Of a DNA stretch of 63,194 bases, positions 42,300 through 52,041 are shown piece after piece. A model generated the notes under the pieces. The model did no database searches. It was not told where the DNA came from and worked only from the letters and a program-made list of their open reading frames with translations. Each line of letters starts with the position of its first letter. Within the stretch, counting starts at the first letter, position 1. The DNA comes from an uncultured Woeseiaceae bacterium (lineage in GTDB: Bacteria; Pseudomonadota; Gammaproteobacteria; Steroidobacterales; Woeseiaceae). The stretch spans positions 1 through 63,194 of the forward strand of contig CALZJH010000013.1 in NCBI GenBank assembly GCA_945787845.1, read 5' to 3'. Both the position numbers and the translations under genes were made by a program.

Positions 42300-42344
42300 C
42301 TACCAGGACCCTGGTAGATAGAGGCCCCGCTCAGGGGTTTTTTG
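42300..42344 (+). promoter_or_regulatory. Leader hairpin and first attenuator-like terminator of rimP operon
   Basis: The stem CTACCAG/CTGGTAG (loop GACC, 42300-42317) is followed at once by CCCC/GGGG (loop GCTCA, 42325-42337) with a run of six T. This is a hairpin plus a short intrinsic terminator inside the 5' untranslated leader. The segment CGCTACCAGGA that begins it is also found in the terminator-linked repeats at 955 and 2430. Confidence 0.65.
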
Positions 42345-42377
42345 TTGTCTGACGACAACGACAGAGCGCGGAGTACG

Positions 42378-42400
42378 AATGGGCCATTGGCCCATTTTTT
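42378..42400 (+). terminator. Second attenuator-like terminator before rimP
   Basis: AATGGGCC pairs with GGCCCATT around a 3-base ATT loop, then TTTTTT, 25 bases before the rimP start. With the hairpin at 42325 this makes two tandem terminators between the promoter and the first gene, implying that leader readthrough is regulated. In E. coli the operon is subject to NusA autoregulation; a similar control is likely but unproven. Confidence 0.7.
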
Positions 42401-42424
42401 GTTTTTGAAACAAATGGTTAGACG

Positions 42425-42877
42425 ATGACAGGCGACGAACTCGCAAGACTGCTTGAGCCGACGGTCGAGAGACTGGGCTACGAACTGGCGGACCTCGAGG
42501 TCCGGTTGGGGAGTAAGGGCGGACTGGTTCGTGTTTTCATCGACAAGCCGGAAGGCATCGACCTCGACGATTGCGAAAAGGTCAGCCTGGCGGTCAGTGC
42601 GCTCCTCGATGTCGAGGATCCGGTGGCCGGCAACTACAGCCTTGAGGTGTCGTCGCCGGGGTTGGACAGGAAGTTAACGAAAGTTGAGCATTTTCAAAGG
42701 TTTGAAGGTGAAACCGTGAAGGTGCAGATGCGGTTCCCGATAGAGGGACGCAGGCGTTTCCGCGGCACGCTGGTGTCGTCGGATGACGAGAACATTGTGG
42801 TCGAGGTGGATGGAGAGTCGCACAGCTTGCCGCTGAAGACGATCGATACCGCTCGGCTGGTGCCGGAGATGGCGTAA
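42425..42877 (+). CDS. rimP: Ribosome maturation factor RimP
   Basis: A 150-residue RimP. The N-terminal alpha/beta domain has LVRVFIDKPEGIDLDDCEKVS, then YSLEVSSPGLDRKL, the family signature, and the C-terminal SH3-like domain starts near RFEGETVKVQ. It helps assemble the 30S subunit by promoting S12 binding and 5' domain folding. It is the first gene of the transcription-translation operon, as in E. coli. Confidence 0.95.
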   Translation: MTGDELARLLEPTVERLGYELADLEVRLGSKGGLVRVFIDKPEGIDLDDCEKVSLAVSALLDVEDPVAGNYSLEVSSPGLDRKLTKVEHFQRFEGETVKVQMRFPIEGRRRFRGTLVSSDDENIVVEVDGESHSLPLKTIDTARLVPEMA

Positions 42878-42905
42878 GTCCCCGGGATTTTTGGAGTTTT
42901 AGGAA

Positions 42906-44408
42906 ATGAGCAAAGAGATTTTGATGGTCGTTGACGCTGTCTCGAATGAGAAGGGCGTTGAGAAAGACATCATATTCGAGGCGATCGAAGCCGCACTGGC
43001 GTCTGCGACCCGCAGAAAGCACGGTGAGGACATCGATGTTCGCGTTCAGATCGACCGCGAAACGGGCGACTATGACACCTGGCGCCGCTGGCTGGTGTTC
43101 GAAGACGAGTCGACCGAGCTTGAAGTCCCGGATCGCGAACTGCGCATGATCGATGCCGTCGACGTCGACGAGAACGCCCAACCGGGTGAGTACGTCGAAG
43201 TGCCGATGGATTCTGTCGAATTCGGTCGTATTGCCGCCCAGACCGCGAAGCAGGTCATCGTGCAGAAGGTGCGCGAGGCCGAGCGCGAGCAGGTAGTCGA
43301 AGAATACAAGGACCGTGAGGGCGAGATGCTCTCCGGGCTCGTCAAGCGCGTTGATCGCAATGGCGTCTACATTGATCTCGGCGGTAACGCAGAGGGCTTT
43401 GTGCCGCGCGAAAACATGGTGCCTCGTGAGCCGGTGCGGCCTCAGGACCGGATCAAGGCGCTCCTGACGGAGGTGCGCTCAGAGCCGCGCGGCCCGCAGT
43501 TGTTCATGACCCGTACGTCGCCGCAGTTCCTGGTCGAGCTGTTCAAGATTGAAGTGCCGGAAGTAGGTCAGGGCCTTATCGACATTCTCGGCGCCGCTCG
43601 CGACCCGGGTTTGCGAGCCAAAATTGCCGTACGCAGTAACGACAGCCGTATCGATGCCGTTGGGGCATGCGTCGGTATGCGTGGTTCTCGTGTGCAGGCC
43701 GTCTCGAACGAGCTGGCCGGCGAGCGTGTGGACATCATCCTCTGGGACGACAATTCGGCCCAGTTTGTCGTGAACGCGATGTCGCCGGCCGAGGTCGTCT
43801 CGATCGTGGTCGACGAAGACAAGCACAGCATGGATATTGCCGTGGATGAGGACAAGCTGTCCCAGGCCATCGGCCGTGGCGGGCAGAACATCCGTCTCGC
43901 CAGCGAGCTGTCCGGATGGGAGCTCAACGTCATGACGGCGGCGGATGCGGAAGAAAAGAGCGAGTCGGAGATGAAAGAACTCATCGGCCTGTTCTCCAAG
44001 CAGCTGGACGTTGACGAAGAGGTTGCCCTCATTCTCGTGCAGGAAGGCTTCTCGACGATCGAGGAAGTCGCCTACGTGCCCACCGCCGAGCTCGTGGCCA
44101 TCGAGGAATTCGACGAGGACATCGTTAACGAGCTGCGCAGTCGTGCACGTGACGTGCTGCTGACGCAGGCTATCGTTCAGGAAGAGAAAATCGACGAGGT
44201 CGAGCCCGCGGAAGACCTTCTGCAACTTGAAGGCATGGATAAAGGGCTTGCGTTTACGCTGGCTAGTAAGGGCGTTGTTACACGCGAGGATCTCGCGGAG
44301 CTGGCGACGGACGATCTGCTGGAAATCAGCGAAATGGACGAGGAAGTCGCGGCGGCGTTGATTATGAAGGCACGCGCGCACTGGTTCGAAGAAGAACAGC
44401 AGGCGTAA
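42906..44408 (+). CDS. nusA: Transcription elongation/antitermination factor NusA
   Basis: A 500-residue NusA. The N-terminal RNA-polymerase-binding domain is followed by an S1 domain with SGLVKRVDRNGVYIDLGGNA (about 139-158), two KH domains (AVGACVGMRGSRVQAV and QAIGRGGQNIRLASELSGWE), and the acidic C-terminal repeats (about 360-500) found in gammaproteobacterial proteins. It modulates pausing, termination and antitermination, including rrn. It is 29 bases after rimP, with TTTTAGGAAATG as ribosome-binding site. It probably controls its own operon through the leader hairpins. Confidence 0.97.
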   Translation: MSKEILMVVDAVSNEKGVEKDIIFEAIEAALASATRRKHGEDIDVRVQIDRETGDYDTWRRWLVFEDESTELEVPDRELRMIDAVDVDENAQPGEYVEVPMDSVEFGRIAAQTAKQVIVQKVREAEREQVVEEYKDREGEMLSGLVKRVDRNGVYIDLGGNAEGFVPRENMVPREPVRPQDRIKALLTEVRSEPRGPQLFMTRTSPQFLVELFKIEVPEVGQGLIDILGAARDPGLRAKIAVRSNDSRIDAVGACVGMRGSRVQAVSNELAGERVDIILWDDNSAQFVVNAMSPAEVVSIVVDEDKHSMDIAVDEDKLSQAIGRGGQNIRLASELSGWELNVMTAADAEEKSESEMKELIGLFSKQLDVDEEVALILVQEGFSTIEEVAYVPTAELVAIEEFDEDIVNELRSRARDVLLTQAIVQEEKIDEVEPAEDLLQLEGMDKGLAFTLASKGVVTREDLAELATDDLLEISEMDEEVAAALIMKARAHWFEEEQQA

Positions 44409-44432
44409 TCGCCGGGAATGCGGAGTTAATGT

Positions 44433-46964
44433 ATGGCTGATGTGACAGTTGCACAATTTGCTGAAGTACTGAAGGTGCCGGTCGAGAAACTGCTAGCGCA
44501 GCTCGGTGAAGCAGGCATCGAGGTCAGTGGTTCTGATGACAAGATCAGCGATGATGCGAAGCTCGAACTGCTTACGCACCTGCGTCGTAGCCACGGCCAG
44601 GACGACACGCCGGCAACGGCGGCTGCGCCTCGCAAGATCACGTTGAAGCGCAAGTCGCAGTCGGAATTGAGGTTGGCCGGCACGCAGGGCCGGGCACGCA
44701 CCGTTAACGTCGAGGTCCGTCGCAAGCGCACGTACATCAAGCGTGATGTACTGGAGAAGAAGGCCCAGGAAGAGCAGGAAGCGCTGGACGCTGAGCGTCG
44801 TGCTGAGGAAGAGCGCGTTGCCGCACAGGCTCTCGAGGCTGAGCGCGCCAAGGCCGAGGAAGAGGCTGCGGTCAAGGCTGTGCAGGAAGCCAAAGAGAAA
44901 GAGGCGCAGGCTCGCAAAAACGCCGAGGAAGAAGCTCGCAAGGTTGCCGAAAAGGCCGCCGCCGACGCCGCGGAAGAAAAGACGCGGCTGGAAAAGGCCG
45001 AGGCCGACGCCCGTGCACGTCGCACCAAGGATAAAGAAAAAGCCAAGCCGAAGCCCAAGCGCCCCGAAACGCGCTACGGCCGCAAGGAACTTCACGTCGC
45101 CGGCGACAAGAGTGGCCGTCGCAAGCGCAAGGCACCGATGCGTCGTCGTGCGGTATCCATGGGTGGTGATTCAAAGCATGGCTTCGAGCGTCCCACCGCG
45201 CCGGTCGTTCACGAAGTCGAGATTCCGGAGAGCATTTCGGTAGCCGACCTCGCCAAGCGACTTGCCATCAAGGGTAACGAGGTCGTCAAGGTGCTGTTCA
45301 ACATGGGCGCCATGGTGACGATTAACCAGGTCATCGACCAGGATACAGCGACGCTGGTCGTCGAAGAACTCGGTCATATCGCCAAGCCGGTCACGTCTGC
45401 CGATGTCGATGAGCAACTGCTCGCTGACGAGGTGCCGACCGAAGGCGAGAAAGTGCCGCGGGCTCCGGTTGTAACGATCATGGGCCACGTCGACCACGGC
45501 AAGACATCGCTGCTCGATTACATTCGACACACGAAAGTGGCCGCGGGCGAGGCCGGCGGTATCACGCAGCATATCGGTGCCTATTCTGTGACGACCGACA
45601 AGGGCAAGATCTCGTTCCTCGATACTCCGGGCCATGCCGCGTTTACGGCGATGCGTGCTCGCGGGGCCCAGGCAACCGATATCGTTATCCTTGTTGTTGC
45701 CGCCGATGACGGCGTCATGCCGCAGACGATCGAGGCCATTCAGCACTCGAAGGCGGCTGGTGTGCCGCTTGTCGTAGCGATTAACAAGATCGACCGCGAA
45801 AACGCCGATCCTGAGCGCGTCAAGAATGAGCTATCACAGCACGAAATCATTCCTGAGGAATGGGGCGGCGAGCAGCAGTTCGTCAACGTGTCCGCGCATA
45901 CGGGTGAAGGCATCGACCAATTGCTCGACTCCATTCTCCTGCAGGCCGAAGTGATGGATCTCGCGGCTGTCGCCGAAGGTCCGGCCCACGGACTGGTCAT
46001 CGAATCCAGCCTGGAGAAAGGCCGCGGCGCCGTAGCGACGCTGCTCGTACAGGGCGGCACGCTGAAACAAGGCGATATGATCATCGCAGGCGAAGAATAC
46101 GGTCGTATTCGGAATATGTTTGACGAGACCGGCAGCTCCATCAAGGAAGCCGGGCCGTCGTCACCCGCTGTGGTACTTGGCTTGTCCAAGACGCCCAGCG
46201 CCGGCGACGACTTCCTCGTCGTGAAGAACGAGCGCAAGGCCCGCGAAGTGGCCGAGTTCCGCCAAACCAAGACACGCGAGGCGAAGCTCGCTCAACAGCA
46301 GGCATCGAAGCTGGATGACATGTTCAGCCAGATGCGCGAAGGCGAACTGTCGACGGTTCCGGTCATCATCAAGTCGGACGTGCATGGCAGTGCGGAGGCA
46401 TTGCGTGATGCATTGACGAAGCTGTCCACCGACGAAGTGAAAGTGAAGGTGCTGGGCTCGAGCGTCGGCGGCATTACTGAGACCGACGTCAACCTTGCGG
46501 CGGCTTCTGACGCGTTCATTATCGGCTTCAATGTTCGCGCTGACGCCACGGCACGTACTGCGATTAAAGAATCCGGCGTCGATGTTCGCTACTACAGCAT
46601 CATCTATGAGGCTATCGACGACGTGAAGACGGCACTCAGCGGCCTGCTTGCTCCGGAAATTCGTGAACAGCATGTCGGCCTCGCCGAGGTCAAGGAAGTC
46701 TTCAGTTCGCCGAAGCTGGGTGATATCGCCGGCTGCATCGTGAGCGAGGGCTACGTGAAGCGTTCCAATCCGATCCGTGTACTGCGCGACAACGTGGTGA
46801 TCTACGAGGGTGAACTGGAGTCGCTGCGCCGCTTCAAGGACGACGTGAACGAGGTTCGTTCCGGTACCGAGTGCGGTATCGGCGTGAAAAACTACACCGA
46901 CGTCAAGGTCGGCGACCAGATCGAGTGCTTCGAACGCATCGAGGTCGCCCGGACGCTCGACTAA
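44433..46964 (+). CDS. infB: Translation initiation factor IF-2
   Basis: An 843-residue IF-2. The N-terminal IF2-N fold (about 1-55) and a long Lys/Glu/Ala helical linker (about 105-210) precede the second N domain (about 262-315) and the G domain: G1 GHVDHGKT at 351-358, G3 DTPGH and G4 NKID. Domains II-IV follow to the end. It brings initiator tRNA to the 30S subunit and promotes subunit joining. It is 24 bases after nusA. The internal start sites that give IF-2 beta in enterics were not examined. Confidence 0.97.
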   Translation: MADVTVAQFAEVLKVPVEKLLAQLGEAGIEVSGSDDKISDDAKLELLTHLRRSHGQDDTPATAAAPRKITLKRKSQSELRLAGTQGRARTVNVEVRRKRTYIKRDVLEKKAQEEQEALDAERRAEEERVAAQALEAERAKAEEEAAVKAVQEAKEKEAQARKNAEEEARKVAEKAAADAAEEKTRLEKAEADARARRTKDKEKAKPKPKRPETRYGRKELHVAGDKSGRRKRKAPMRRRAVSMGGDSKHGFERPTAPVVHEVEIPESISVADLAKRLAIKGNEVVKVLFNMGAMVTINQVIDQDTATLVVEELGHIAKPVTSADVDEQLLADEVPTEGEKVPRAPVVTIMGHVDHGKTSLLDYIRHTKVAAGEAGGITQHIGAYSVTTDKGKISFLDTPGHAAFTAMRARGAQATDIVILVVAADDGVMPQTIEAIQHSKAAGVPLVVAINKIDRENADPERVKNELSQHEIIPEEWGGEQQFVNVSAHTGEGIDQLLDSILLQAEVMDLAAVAEGPAHGLVIESSLEKGRGAVATLLVQGGTLKQGDMIIAGEEYGRIRNMFDETGSSIKEAGPSSPAVVLGLSKTPSAGDDFLVVKNERKAREVAEFRQTKTREAKLAQQQASKLDDMFSQMREGELSTVPVIIKSDVHGSAEALRDALTKLSTDEVKVKVLGSSVGGITETDVNLAAASDAFIIGFNVRADATARTAIKESGVDVRYYSIIYEAIDDVKTALSGLLAPEIREQHVGLAEVKEVFSSPKLGDIAGCIVSEGYVKRSNPIRVLRDNVVIYEGELESLRRFKDDVNEVRSGTECGIGVKNYTDVKVGDQIECFERIEVARTLD

Positions 46965-46982
46965 GCGTCATCGGGAACTGCC

Positions 46983-47345
46983 ATGCCACGTGAATTTTCG
47001 AGAAACCAGCGCCTGGGCAACCAGGTCCTTCGCTCGCTCAGCGAGCTTCTGCGATTCGAGACGAAGGACCCGCGCCTGGAAGGCGTATCGCTGACGGCGG
47101 TCGACCTGACTCGGGATCTGAGTGTCGCGCGGGTTTACTACAGCATGCTGGATCCGAATGCCGAGGCAGCGCCTGTACAGGAAGGCCTGGAGAAAGCATC
47201 GGGTTTCCTGCGGGCGAAGCTGGGACAGGCCATCAAGGTTCGTCATGTGCCGGAACTGCGGTTCAAGCACGATGACAGCGCCGCCGAGGGGCAGCGCATG
47301 AGCGACCTGATCGAGGGAGCGCTGCACCCGGATTCGTCGCGCTAG
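46983..47345 (+). CDS. rbfA: 30S ribosome-binding factor A
   Basis: A 120-residue RbfA with the KH-like fold: FSRNQRLGNQVLRSLSELL (helix 1), RLEGVSLTAVDLTRDLSVARVYYS (central sheet) and KVRHVPELRFKHDDS, the family signature. It acts late in 30S maturation at the 16S 5' helix. It lies 18 bases after infB and 4 before truB. Confidence 0.95.
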   Translation: MPREFSRNQRLGNQVLRSLSELLRFETKDPRLEGVSLTAVDLTRDLSVARVYYSMLDPNAEAAPVQEGLEKASGFLRAKLGQAIKVRHVPELRFKHDDSAAEGQRMSDLIEGALHPDSSR

Positions 47346-47349
47346 CACT

Positions 47350-48285
47350 ATGGCGCGCGGTGAAAGACGCCGGTACGACACGGTGGATGGCCTGTTGTTG
47401 CTGAATAAGCCACCGGGCATGACCTCGAACAGGGCATTACAGACGGTGCGCCGCCTGCTCAATGCGAAGAAGGCGGGGCACACGGGCAGTCTCGACCCAT
47501 CGGCGACAGGTATGTTGCCGCTGTGCTTTGGCGAGGCGACCAAGGTATGTGCCTATTTGCTGGATGCCGATAAGACCTACCGCGTGACGGCGCGGCTGGG
47601 AACCGCGACGAGTACCGCCGACGCCGATGGTGGTGAGACGATTGCGACGGCCGAGGTGCCGGAGCTGTCGTTCGACGAGTGGAACGAGATTCTGCAGGGT
47701 TTTCTGGGTGATTCGATGCAGATACCGCCGATGTATTCGGCGCTGAAGAAAGACGGCAAGCGGCTCTACGAGCTCGCGCGCCAGGGCGAAACGGTCGAGC
47801 GAGAGCCGCGACCGATCCGGATCGACCAGATACAGCTTCTGGAGGTCGCCGGGTCGCGTCTCGTGTTTCGGGTGACCTGCTCAAAAGGCACCTACGTCCG
47901 GACCCTGGTGGAAGACATCGCCAGGCAGGCCGGTACGGTGGCGCATACGGTCCGGCTGCACCGCGAAACGGTGGCAGGTTTTGAGGCCGAGGACATGATT
48001 GACCTGAAGACCGTTGAAAGACTGGCTGAAGAAGACCCGGACGGCCTCAGGAGCGGGTTGCTGCCGCCGGACGATGCGTTGACGGCCATGCCGGCCGTGG
48101 AGGTCGGGGTGGACGACGGCTCGCGCTTCAGAGGCGGCCAGGCGCTACAGGTGGCCCTTAGAGGGCAGGAAGGGCTGGTTCGGGTATACGAGCCGGGCAA
48201 GAAGTTCTTGGGCGTGGGCGAGCTCACCGGAGACGGAGCGCTGGCGCCACGCAGGGTATTTCAGATACAGGAAAAAACCCCTTAG
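47350..48285 (+). CDS. truB: tRNA pseudouridine-55 synthase
   Basis: A 311-residue TruB. Motif II contains the catalytic Asp49 in GHTGSLDPSATGMLPL; KPPGMTSNRALQ and TYRVTARLGTATSTADADGG are further signatures, and a PUA-like domain ends the protein. It makes pseudouridine 55 in the T-loop of tRNAs and also acts as a tRNA chaperone. It is co-transcribed with rbfA. Confidence 0.96.
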   Translation: MARGERRRYDTVDGLLLLNKPPGMTSNRALQTVRRLLNAKKAGHTGSLDPSATGMLPLCFGEATKVCAYLLDADKTYRVTARLGTATSTADADGGETIATAEVPELSFDEWNEILQGFLGDSMQIPPMYSALKKDGKRLYELARQGETVEREPRPIRIDQIQLLEVAGSRLVFRVTCSKGTYVRTLVEDIARQAGTVAHTVRLHRETVAGFEAEDMIDLKTVERLAEEDPDGLRSGLLPPDDALTAMPAVEVGVDDGSRFRGGQALQVALRGQEGLVRVYEPGKKFLGVGELTGDGALAPRRVFQIQEKTP

Positions 48286-48301
48286 ATTTAAGAATTTGGG
48301 G

Positions 48302-48330
48302 TGTTAATAGGACCGCTCAGGCGCTAGAAT
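48302..48330 (+). promoter_or_regulatory. Possible promoter of rpsO
   Basis: A -10-like TAGAAT (48325-48330) lies 17 bp from a weak -35-like TGTTAA (48302-48307), followed by the GC-rich ACCGCGC. It sits in the 94-base truB-rpsO gap, where E. coli has the rpsO promoter. Strength is uncertain because the -35 matches poorly. Confidence 0.45.
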
Positions 48331-48379
48331 ACCGCGCTCAAAAAAGGGCTATACATAGAGTAATTGGAGTTATTAAGAA

Positions 48380-48649
48380 ATGTCACTTTCCAGTGAAGCA
48401 AAGCAGGGCATTATCGCCGATCATGCACGCGGCGAAGCCGATACAGGATCCCCGGAAGTTCAGGTCGCACTGCTTTCGAAAAGAATCGCAGAACTCACCG
48501 AGCACTTCGGTGAGCACAAGAAAGATCACCACAGCCGTCAGGGTCTTCTGCGGATGGTTAACAAGCGCCGCAAGCTGCTTGACTACCTGAAGTCCAAGGA
48601 CCAGGACCGCTACCGCGAGCTGATCAAGAAGCTCGGTCTGCGCCGCTGA
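48380..48649 (+). CDS. rpsO: 30S ribosomal protein S15
   Basis: An 89-residue S15 of exact family length: [40 protein letters not shown] and [12 protein letters not shown] are diagnostic. It is a primary binder of 16S rRNA that nucleates the platform. The gene lies alone between truB and pnp, as in enterics, and can be co-transcribed with pnp. Confidence 0.98.
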   Translation: MSLSSEAKQGIIADHARGEADTGSPEVQVALLSKRIAELTEHFGEHKKDHHSRQGLLRMVNKRRKLLDYLKSKDQDRYRELIKKLGLRR

Positions 48650-48680
48650 TCCAGCGAGCGTATCCAAATAGGTAACCTTT

Positions 48681-48719
48681 AACCGACGTGTCGTCCCTTA
48701 CCAGGGACCGCCGTCGGTT
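48681..48719 (+). promoter_or_regulatory. rpsO-pnp intergenic hairpin (candidate RNase III site)
   Basis: AACCGACG pairs with CGTCGGTT, with an inner TCCCT/AGGGA helix and a short central loop, in the 107-base gap before pnp. No T-run follows, so it is not a good intrinsic terminator. In E. coli a hairpin at this place is cleaved by RNase III and mediates PNPase autocontrol; conserved position makes the same role likely here. Confidence 0.6.
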
Positions 48720-48756
48720 GCTGTGCCTTCACAGTTTCCATACAGAGTAAATAATC

Positions 48757-50844
48757 GTGAAATCGACAAGAAAGAGTTTCCAATTCGGGGAACACAAGGT
48801 AACTATCGACACGGGCGCGATCGCTCGTCAGGCTGACGGTGCAGTCATCGTCGACATGGCTGAAACGCAGGTTCTGGTAACCGCGGTTGGCAGGAAATCC
48901 GCTGATCCGGGCAGAGACTTCTTCCCCCTGACCGTCAACTACCAGGAAAAAACGTACGCCGCTGGCAAGATTCCGGGTGGGTTCTTCAAGCGCGAAGGGC
49001 GTCCTGGCGAGAAAGAAGTCCTCACCTGTCGTCTCATCGATCGTCCGGTTCGTCCGCTCTTCCCGAAAGGTTTCAAGAACGAAGTACAGATCATCGCTAC
49101 GGTGATGTCACTGAACCCGGATGTGGACCCGGATATTCCGGCTCTTATCGGTGCCTCAGCGGCACTGGCCATTTCCGGAATGCCGTTCGCCGGCCCGATT
49201 GGCGCCGCGAAGGTCGGCTACAAGGATGGTGAGTATGTCTTGAATCCGGGTCGTGCCGCTGTTGCCGAGGGCGACCTCGAGCTCGTCGTGGCGGGTACTA
49301 AGGACGCCGTCCTGATGGTTGAATCAGAAGCTTCTGGCCTCTCTGAAGAAGTCATGCTGGGCGCTGTCATGTTCGGTCATGAGCAGATGCAGGTCGCAAT
49401 TGACACCATCAACGAGCTTGCTGCCGAAGTGGGTAAGCCTGCCTGGGACTGGGCAGCACCGGAAGCTGACGAAGATCTCGCAGCAGCCGTAGCGGCTTCC
49501 GCCACCGCCGGTCTTTCTGACGCCTACCAGATTACTGACAAGCAGGATCGTCAGGCCGCTGTTGGTGACGTCAAGTCTGCCGCCGTTGAAGCGCTCGCGG
49601 GTGATGAAGACGCCAAGTGGTCTGCTGAAGACGTTAAGGGCGAGCTGTACAAGCTTGAGAAGAACATCGTTCGCCAGCGCATCATCAAGGGCGAAGCCCG
49701 TATTGATGGCCGCGACCGGAGCACGGTTCGTCCGATCGACGTAGAGGTTGGTGTCTTACCGCGCGCACACGGTTCCGCTGTCTTCACACGTGGTGAGACG
49801 CAGGCGATTGTTGTCGCGACGCTGGGAACAGGCCGCGACGCACAGATCATCGATGCGATCGAAGGTGAGCGCAAAGAGCCGTTCATGCTGCACTACAACT
49901 TCCCTCCGTTCTGCGTAGGTGAGACAGGATTTATCGGATCGACGAAGCGCCGCGAAATCGGCCACGGCAAGCTGGCACGCCGCGGTATTGAAGCGGTTAT
50001 GCCGAACATGGATGAGTTTGGATACGTTATCCGCGTCGTCTCCGAGATCACCGAATCCAACGGTTCCAGCTCGATGGCATCGGTTTGTGGCACCAGCCTC
50101 GCGCTGATGGACGCAGGTGTACCGCTGAAGGCACCGGTTGCCGGCGTGGCCATGGGGTTGGTCAAGGAAGGCGACGACTTTGCCGTTCTGACGGACATCC
50201 TCGGTGACGAAGATCATCTCGGCGACATGGACTTCAAAGTGGCCGGTACAGAAGACGGCATCACTGCGCTCCAGATGGATATCAAAATTCAGGGAATCAC
50301 GAAGGAAATCATGAGCACGGCGCTTGATCAGGCGCGTGACGGCCGTTTGCATATCCTTGGTGAGATGAACAAGGTCCTCGGCGAGTCGCGTAGTGAAATG
50401 TCCGAGTGGGCGCCGACGATCATGACGATCAAGATCGATCCCGAGAAGATTCGGGAAGTTATCGGCAAGGGTGGTGCGGTTATCCGGGCGATCACTGAAG
50501 AGACGGGCGCGTCTGTCGACATCGATAACGACGGCACAATCCGCATCGCATCGGTTGATGGCAGTTCCGGCAAGGAGGCGCTGCGTCGCATCGAGTTGAT
50601 CACCGCAGATGTCGAAGTTGGTGCCATCTACGAGGGCAAGGTCGCCCGCCTTATGGACTTCGGTGCTTTTGTCACCATCCTCCCGGGCAAAGATGGCCTT
50701 GTGCACATCTCGCAGATCTCGAACGAGCGCGTTGAGAAAGTCAGCGACAAGCTGGCCGAAGGCGACGTCGTCAAGGTCAAGGTGCTTGAGGTTGACCGCC
50801 AGGGTCGCGTTCGTCTGTCCATGAAGGAAGTCGACGCAGCCTAG
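48757..50844 (+). CDS. pnp: Polyribonucleotide nucleotidyltransferase (PNPase)
   Basis: A 695-residue PNPase with two RNase PH domains, KH ([20 protein letters not shown]) and S1 ([23 protein letters not shown]) domains at the C-terminus. The catalytic Asp pair region [20 protein letters not shown] and [15 protein letters not shown] are intact. It degrades RNA 3' to 5' phosphorolytically and adds tails; it is a core degradosome component. The start is GTG 48757, with AGAGTAAA upstream. It ends at a strong bidirectional terminator. Confidence 0.97.
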   Translation: MKSTRKSFQFGEHKVTIDTGAIARQADGAVIVDMAETQVLVTAVGRKSADPGRDFFPLTVNYQEKTYAAGKIPGGFFKREGRPGEKEVLTCRLIDRPVRPLFPKGFKNEVQIIATVMSLNPDVDPDIPALIGASAALAISGMPFAGPIGAAKVGYKDGEYVLNPGRAAVAEGDLELVVAGTKDAVLMVESEASGLSEEVMLGAVMFGHEQMQVAIDTINELAAEVGKPAWDWAAPEADEDLAAAVAASATAGLSDAYQITDKQDRQAAVGDVKSAAVEALAGDEDAKWSAEDVKGELYKLEKNIVRQRIIKGEARIDGRDRSTVRPIDVEVGVLPRAHGSAVFTRGETQAIVVATLGTGRDAQIIDAIEGERKEPFMLHYNFPPFCVGETGFIGSTKRREIGHGKLARRGIEAVMPNMDEFGYVIRVVSEITESNGSSSMASVCGTSLALMDAGVPLKAPVAGVAMGLVKEGDDFAVLTDILGDEDHLGDMDFKVAGTEDGITALQMDIKIQGITKEIMSTALDQARDGRLHILGEMNKVLGESRSEMSEWAPTIMTIKIDPEKIREVIGKGGAVIRAITEETGASVDIDNDGTIRIASVDGSSGKEALRRIELITADVEVGAIYEGKVARLMDFGAFVTILPGKDGLVHISQISNERVEKVSDKLAEGDVVKVKVLEVDRQGRVRLSMKEVDAA

Positions 50845-50870
50845 TATCTGCCGCACATCAGGCAAGAAAA

Positions 50871-50897
50871 AGCCGCTCAGTGAGCGGCTTTTTTTAT
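50871..50897 (+). terminator. Bidirectional intrinsic terminator after pnp
   Basis: AGCCGCTCA pairs with TGAGCGGCT around a single central G (functional loop CAGTG), with seven T on the right and GAAAAAG... A-rich on the left. It can stop both the pnp transcript and the leftward yheT-like transcript. Confidence 0.9.
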
Positions 50898-50899
50898 GC

Positions 50900-51904
50900 C
50901 TACAGGCCGGGCATTGCCGCGTTTGGTCCCAGGAAGTTGAGGATCCGCCCGGGAAGATAAAACCGTGGCGTCCTGGGCGTGCCACCCCCGATAAATCCGA
51001 CATGCCCGCCCGCGCGTGCCACTTCCAGCGTCACGTGGTCGGAGAGGGCGTCTTCGGCCGGAATCACGTCACGGGTCATGAACGGATCGTCCAGGGCGTT
51101 GATAATGAGGGTCGGCCGCTCGATGCCTTTCAGGAAGTGGGTCGAACTGCACTTGTCATAGTAGTCCTGCATGCCTTCAAAGCCGTGCAGCGGCGCAGTA
51201 ACCCAGTCGTCGAACTCCGCGAAGGTGCGGGCGCTCATGGCCTTTTCCCAGTTGAAAGCCGCGGTGTGAGGATCAAACTTCCGCGTCACGGAAGCTTTCA
51301 TTCTCTTTAGGAGGTATCGCTGATAAGTCCTTGAAAAACCTATCTCCAGTGCCTTCGCACACTCATGCAGGTTGAGCGGCACGCAAACGGCTGTCGCTGC
51401 GCGCAGGGGCGTATCCTGGCCCGACTCGCCGAGGTACTTGAGCAGTACGTTACCGCCAAGCGAAAAGCCCGCAGCAAGCAGTGGCCCCGAGTTTTCGGGA
51501 CTCTCCGGAAGTTTATGTAAGGTCTCAAGAAAATACCGTAAGTCATTGGTTTCCCCGGCATGATATCGCCGGGGGAGGCGGTTTCGGTAGTCTCCGCAAT
51601 CGCGGAAATGAAGCACGCAGGAGCGCCAGCCGAGTTCCAGGGCGGCCAGCATCAGCATGCGGCAATACGCTGAGTCTGCCGAGCCCTCAAGACCGTGCAG
51701 GATAATCAGCAGGGGTGCCGTCGCCGGCAATTCATCGCCTGCGGCGAGCCAGTCAACGGCCGTGGTATCGCCGTCAGGCAGGTCAAGCGTTTCGCGACGC
51801 AGCGCGGGTTTAGGTCCCCACAAGGCATAAAACGATGCGAAAAACGTCTGCGCGTGGCGGTTCTTGAGCCAACCGGCTGGTTGAAAGGCGCTATCTATGA
51901 TCAT
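50900..51904 (-). CDS. YheT-type alpha/beta hydrolase
   Basis: A 334-residue hydrolase of the YheT/ABHD1-3 group. The N-terminus FQPAGWLKNRHAQTFFASFY is a family signature; ILHGLEGSADSAY is the oxyanion region, GFSLGGNVLLKYLGE the nucleophile elbow, and the acid and His lie in NALDDPFM and GGHVGFIGG. It is a cytosolic esterase-like enzyme of unknown substrate, possibly acting on lipids. ATG 51904 fits the family N-terminus; a TTG three codons upstream (51913) is the other candidate. Confidence 0.88.
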   Translation of the reverse strand: MIIDSAFQPAGWLKNRHAQTFFASFYALWGPKPALRRETLDLPDGDTTAVDWLAAGDELPATAPLLIILHGLEGSADSAYCRMLMLAALELGWRSCVLHFRDCGDYRNRLPRRYHAGETNDLRYFLETLHKLPESPENSGPLLAAGFSLGGNVLLKYLGESGQDTPLRAATAVCVPLNLHECAKALEIGFSRTYQRYLLKRMKASVTRKFDPHTAAFNWEKAMSARTFAEFDDWVTAPLHGFEGMQDYYDKCSSTHFLKGIERPTLIINALDDPFMTRDVIPAEDALSDHVTLEVARAGGHVGFIGGGTPRTPRFYLPGRILNFLGPNAAMPGL

Positions 51905-51936
51905 GGATGGCAAACGCCGCTAAGGCTTTCCCTAGC

Positions 51937-51970
51937 CAAAAAAATGGCCCCCCGCTTGCGCAGGGGGCCC
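51937..51970 (-). terminator. Terminator of the dksA-gluQRS transcript
   Basis: On the minus strand GGCCCCC and GGGGGCC pair, followed by ATTTTTTTGG. It lies in the gap between the gluQRS stop (52042) and the YheT gene and should end the leftward transcript of gluQRS. Plus coordinates of the stems are 51946-51952 and 51963-51969. Confidence 0.85.
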
Positions 51971-52041
51971 GCCGTGGAGTGTTACCCCTTCAGGCTTTGC
52001 AACAGGGGGCGGGGGAGCGTATCCCCGTTGCACCGGCCACG

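Noticed and set aside
42260..42424. Initiator tRNA gene (metY) before rimP
   Set aside because: Only a CGCTACCAG segment is tRNA-like. No cloverleaf arms or CAT anticodon loop can be drawn.
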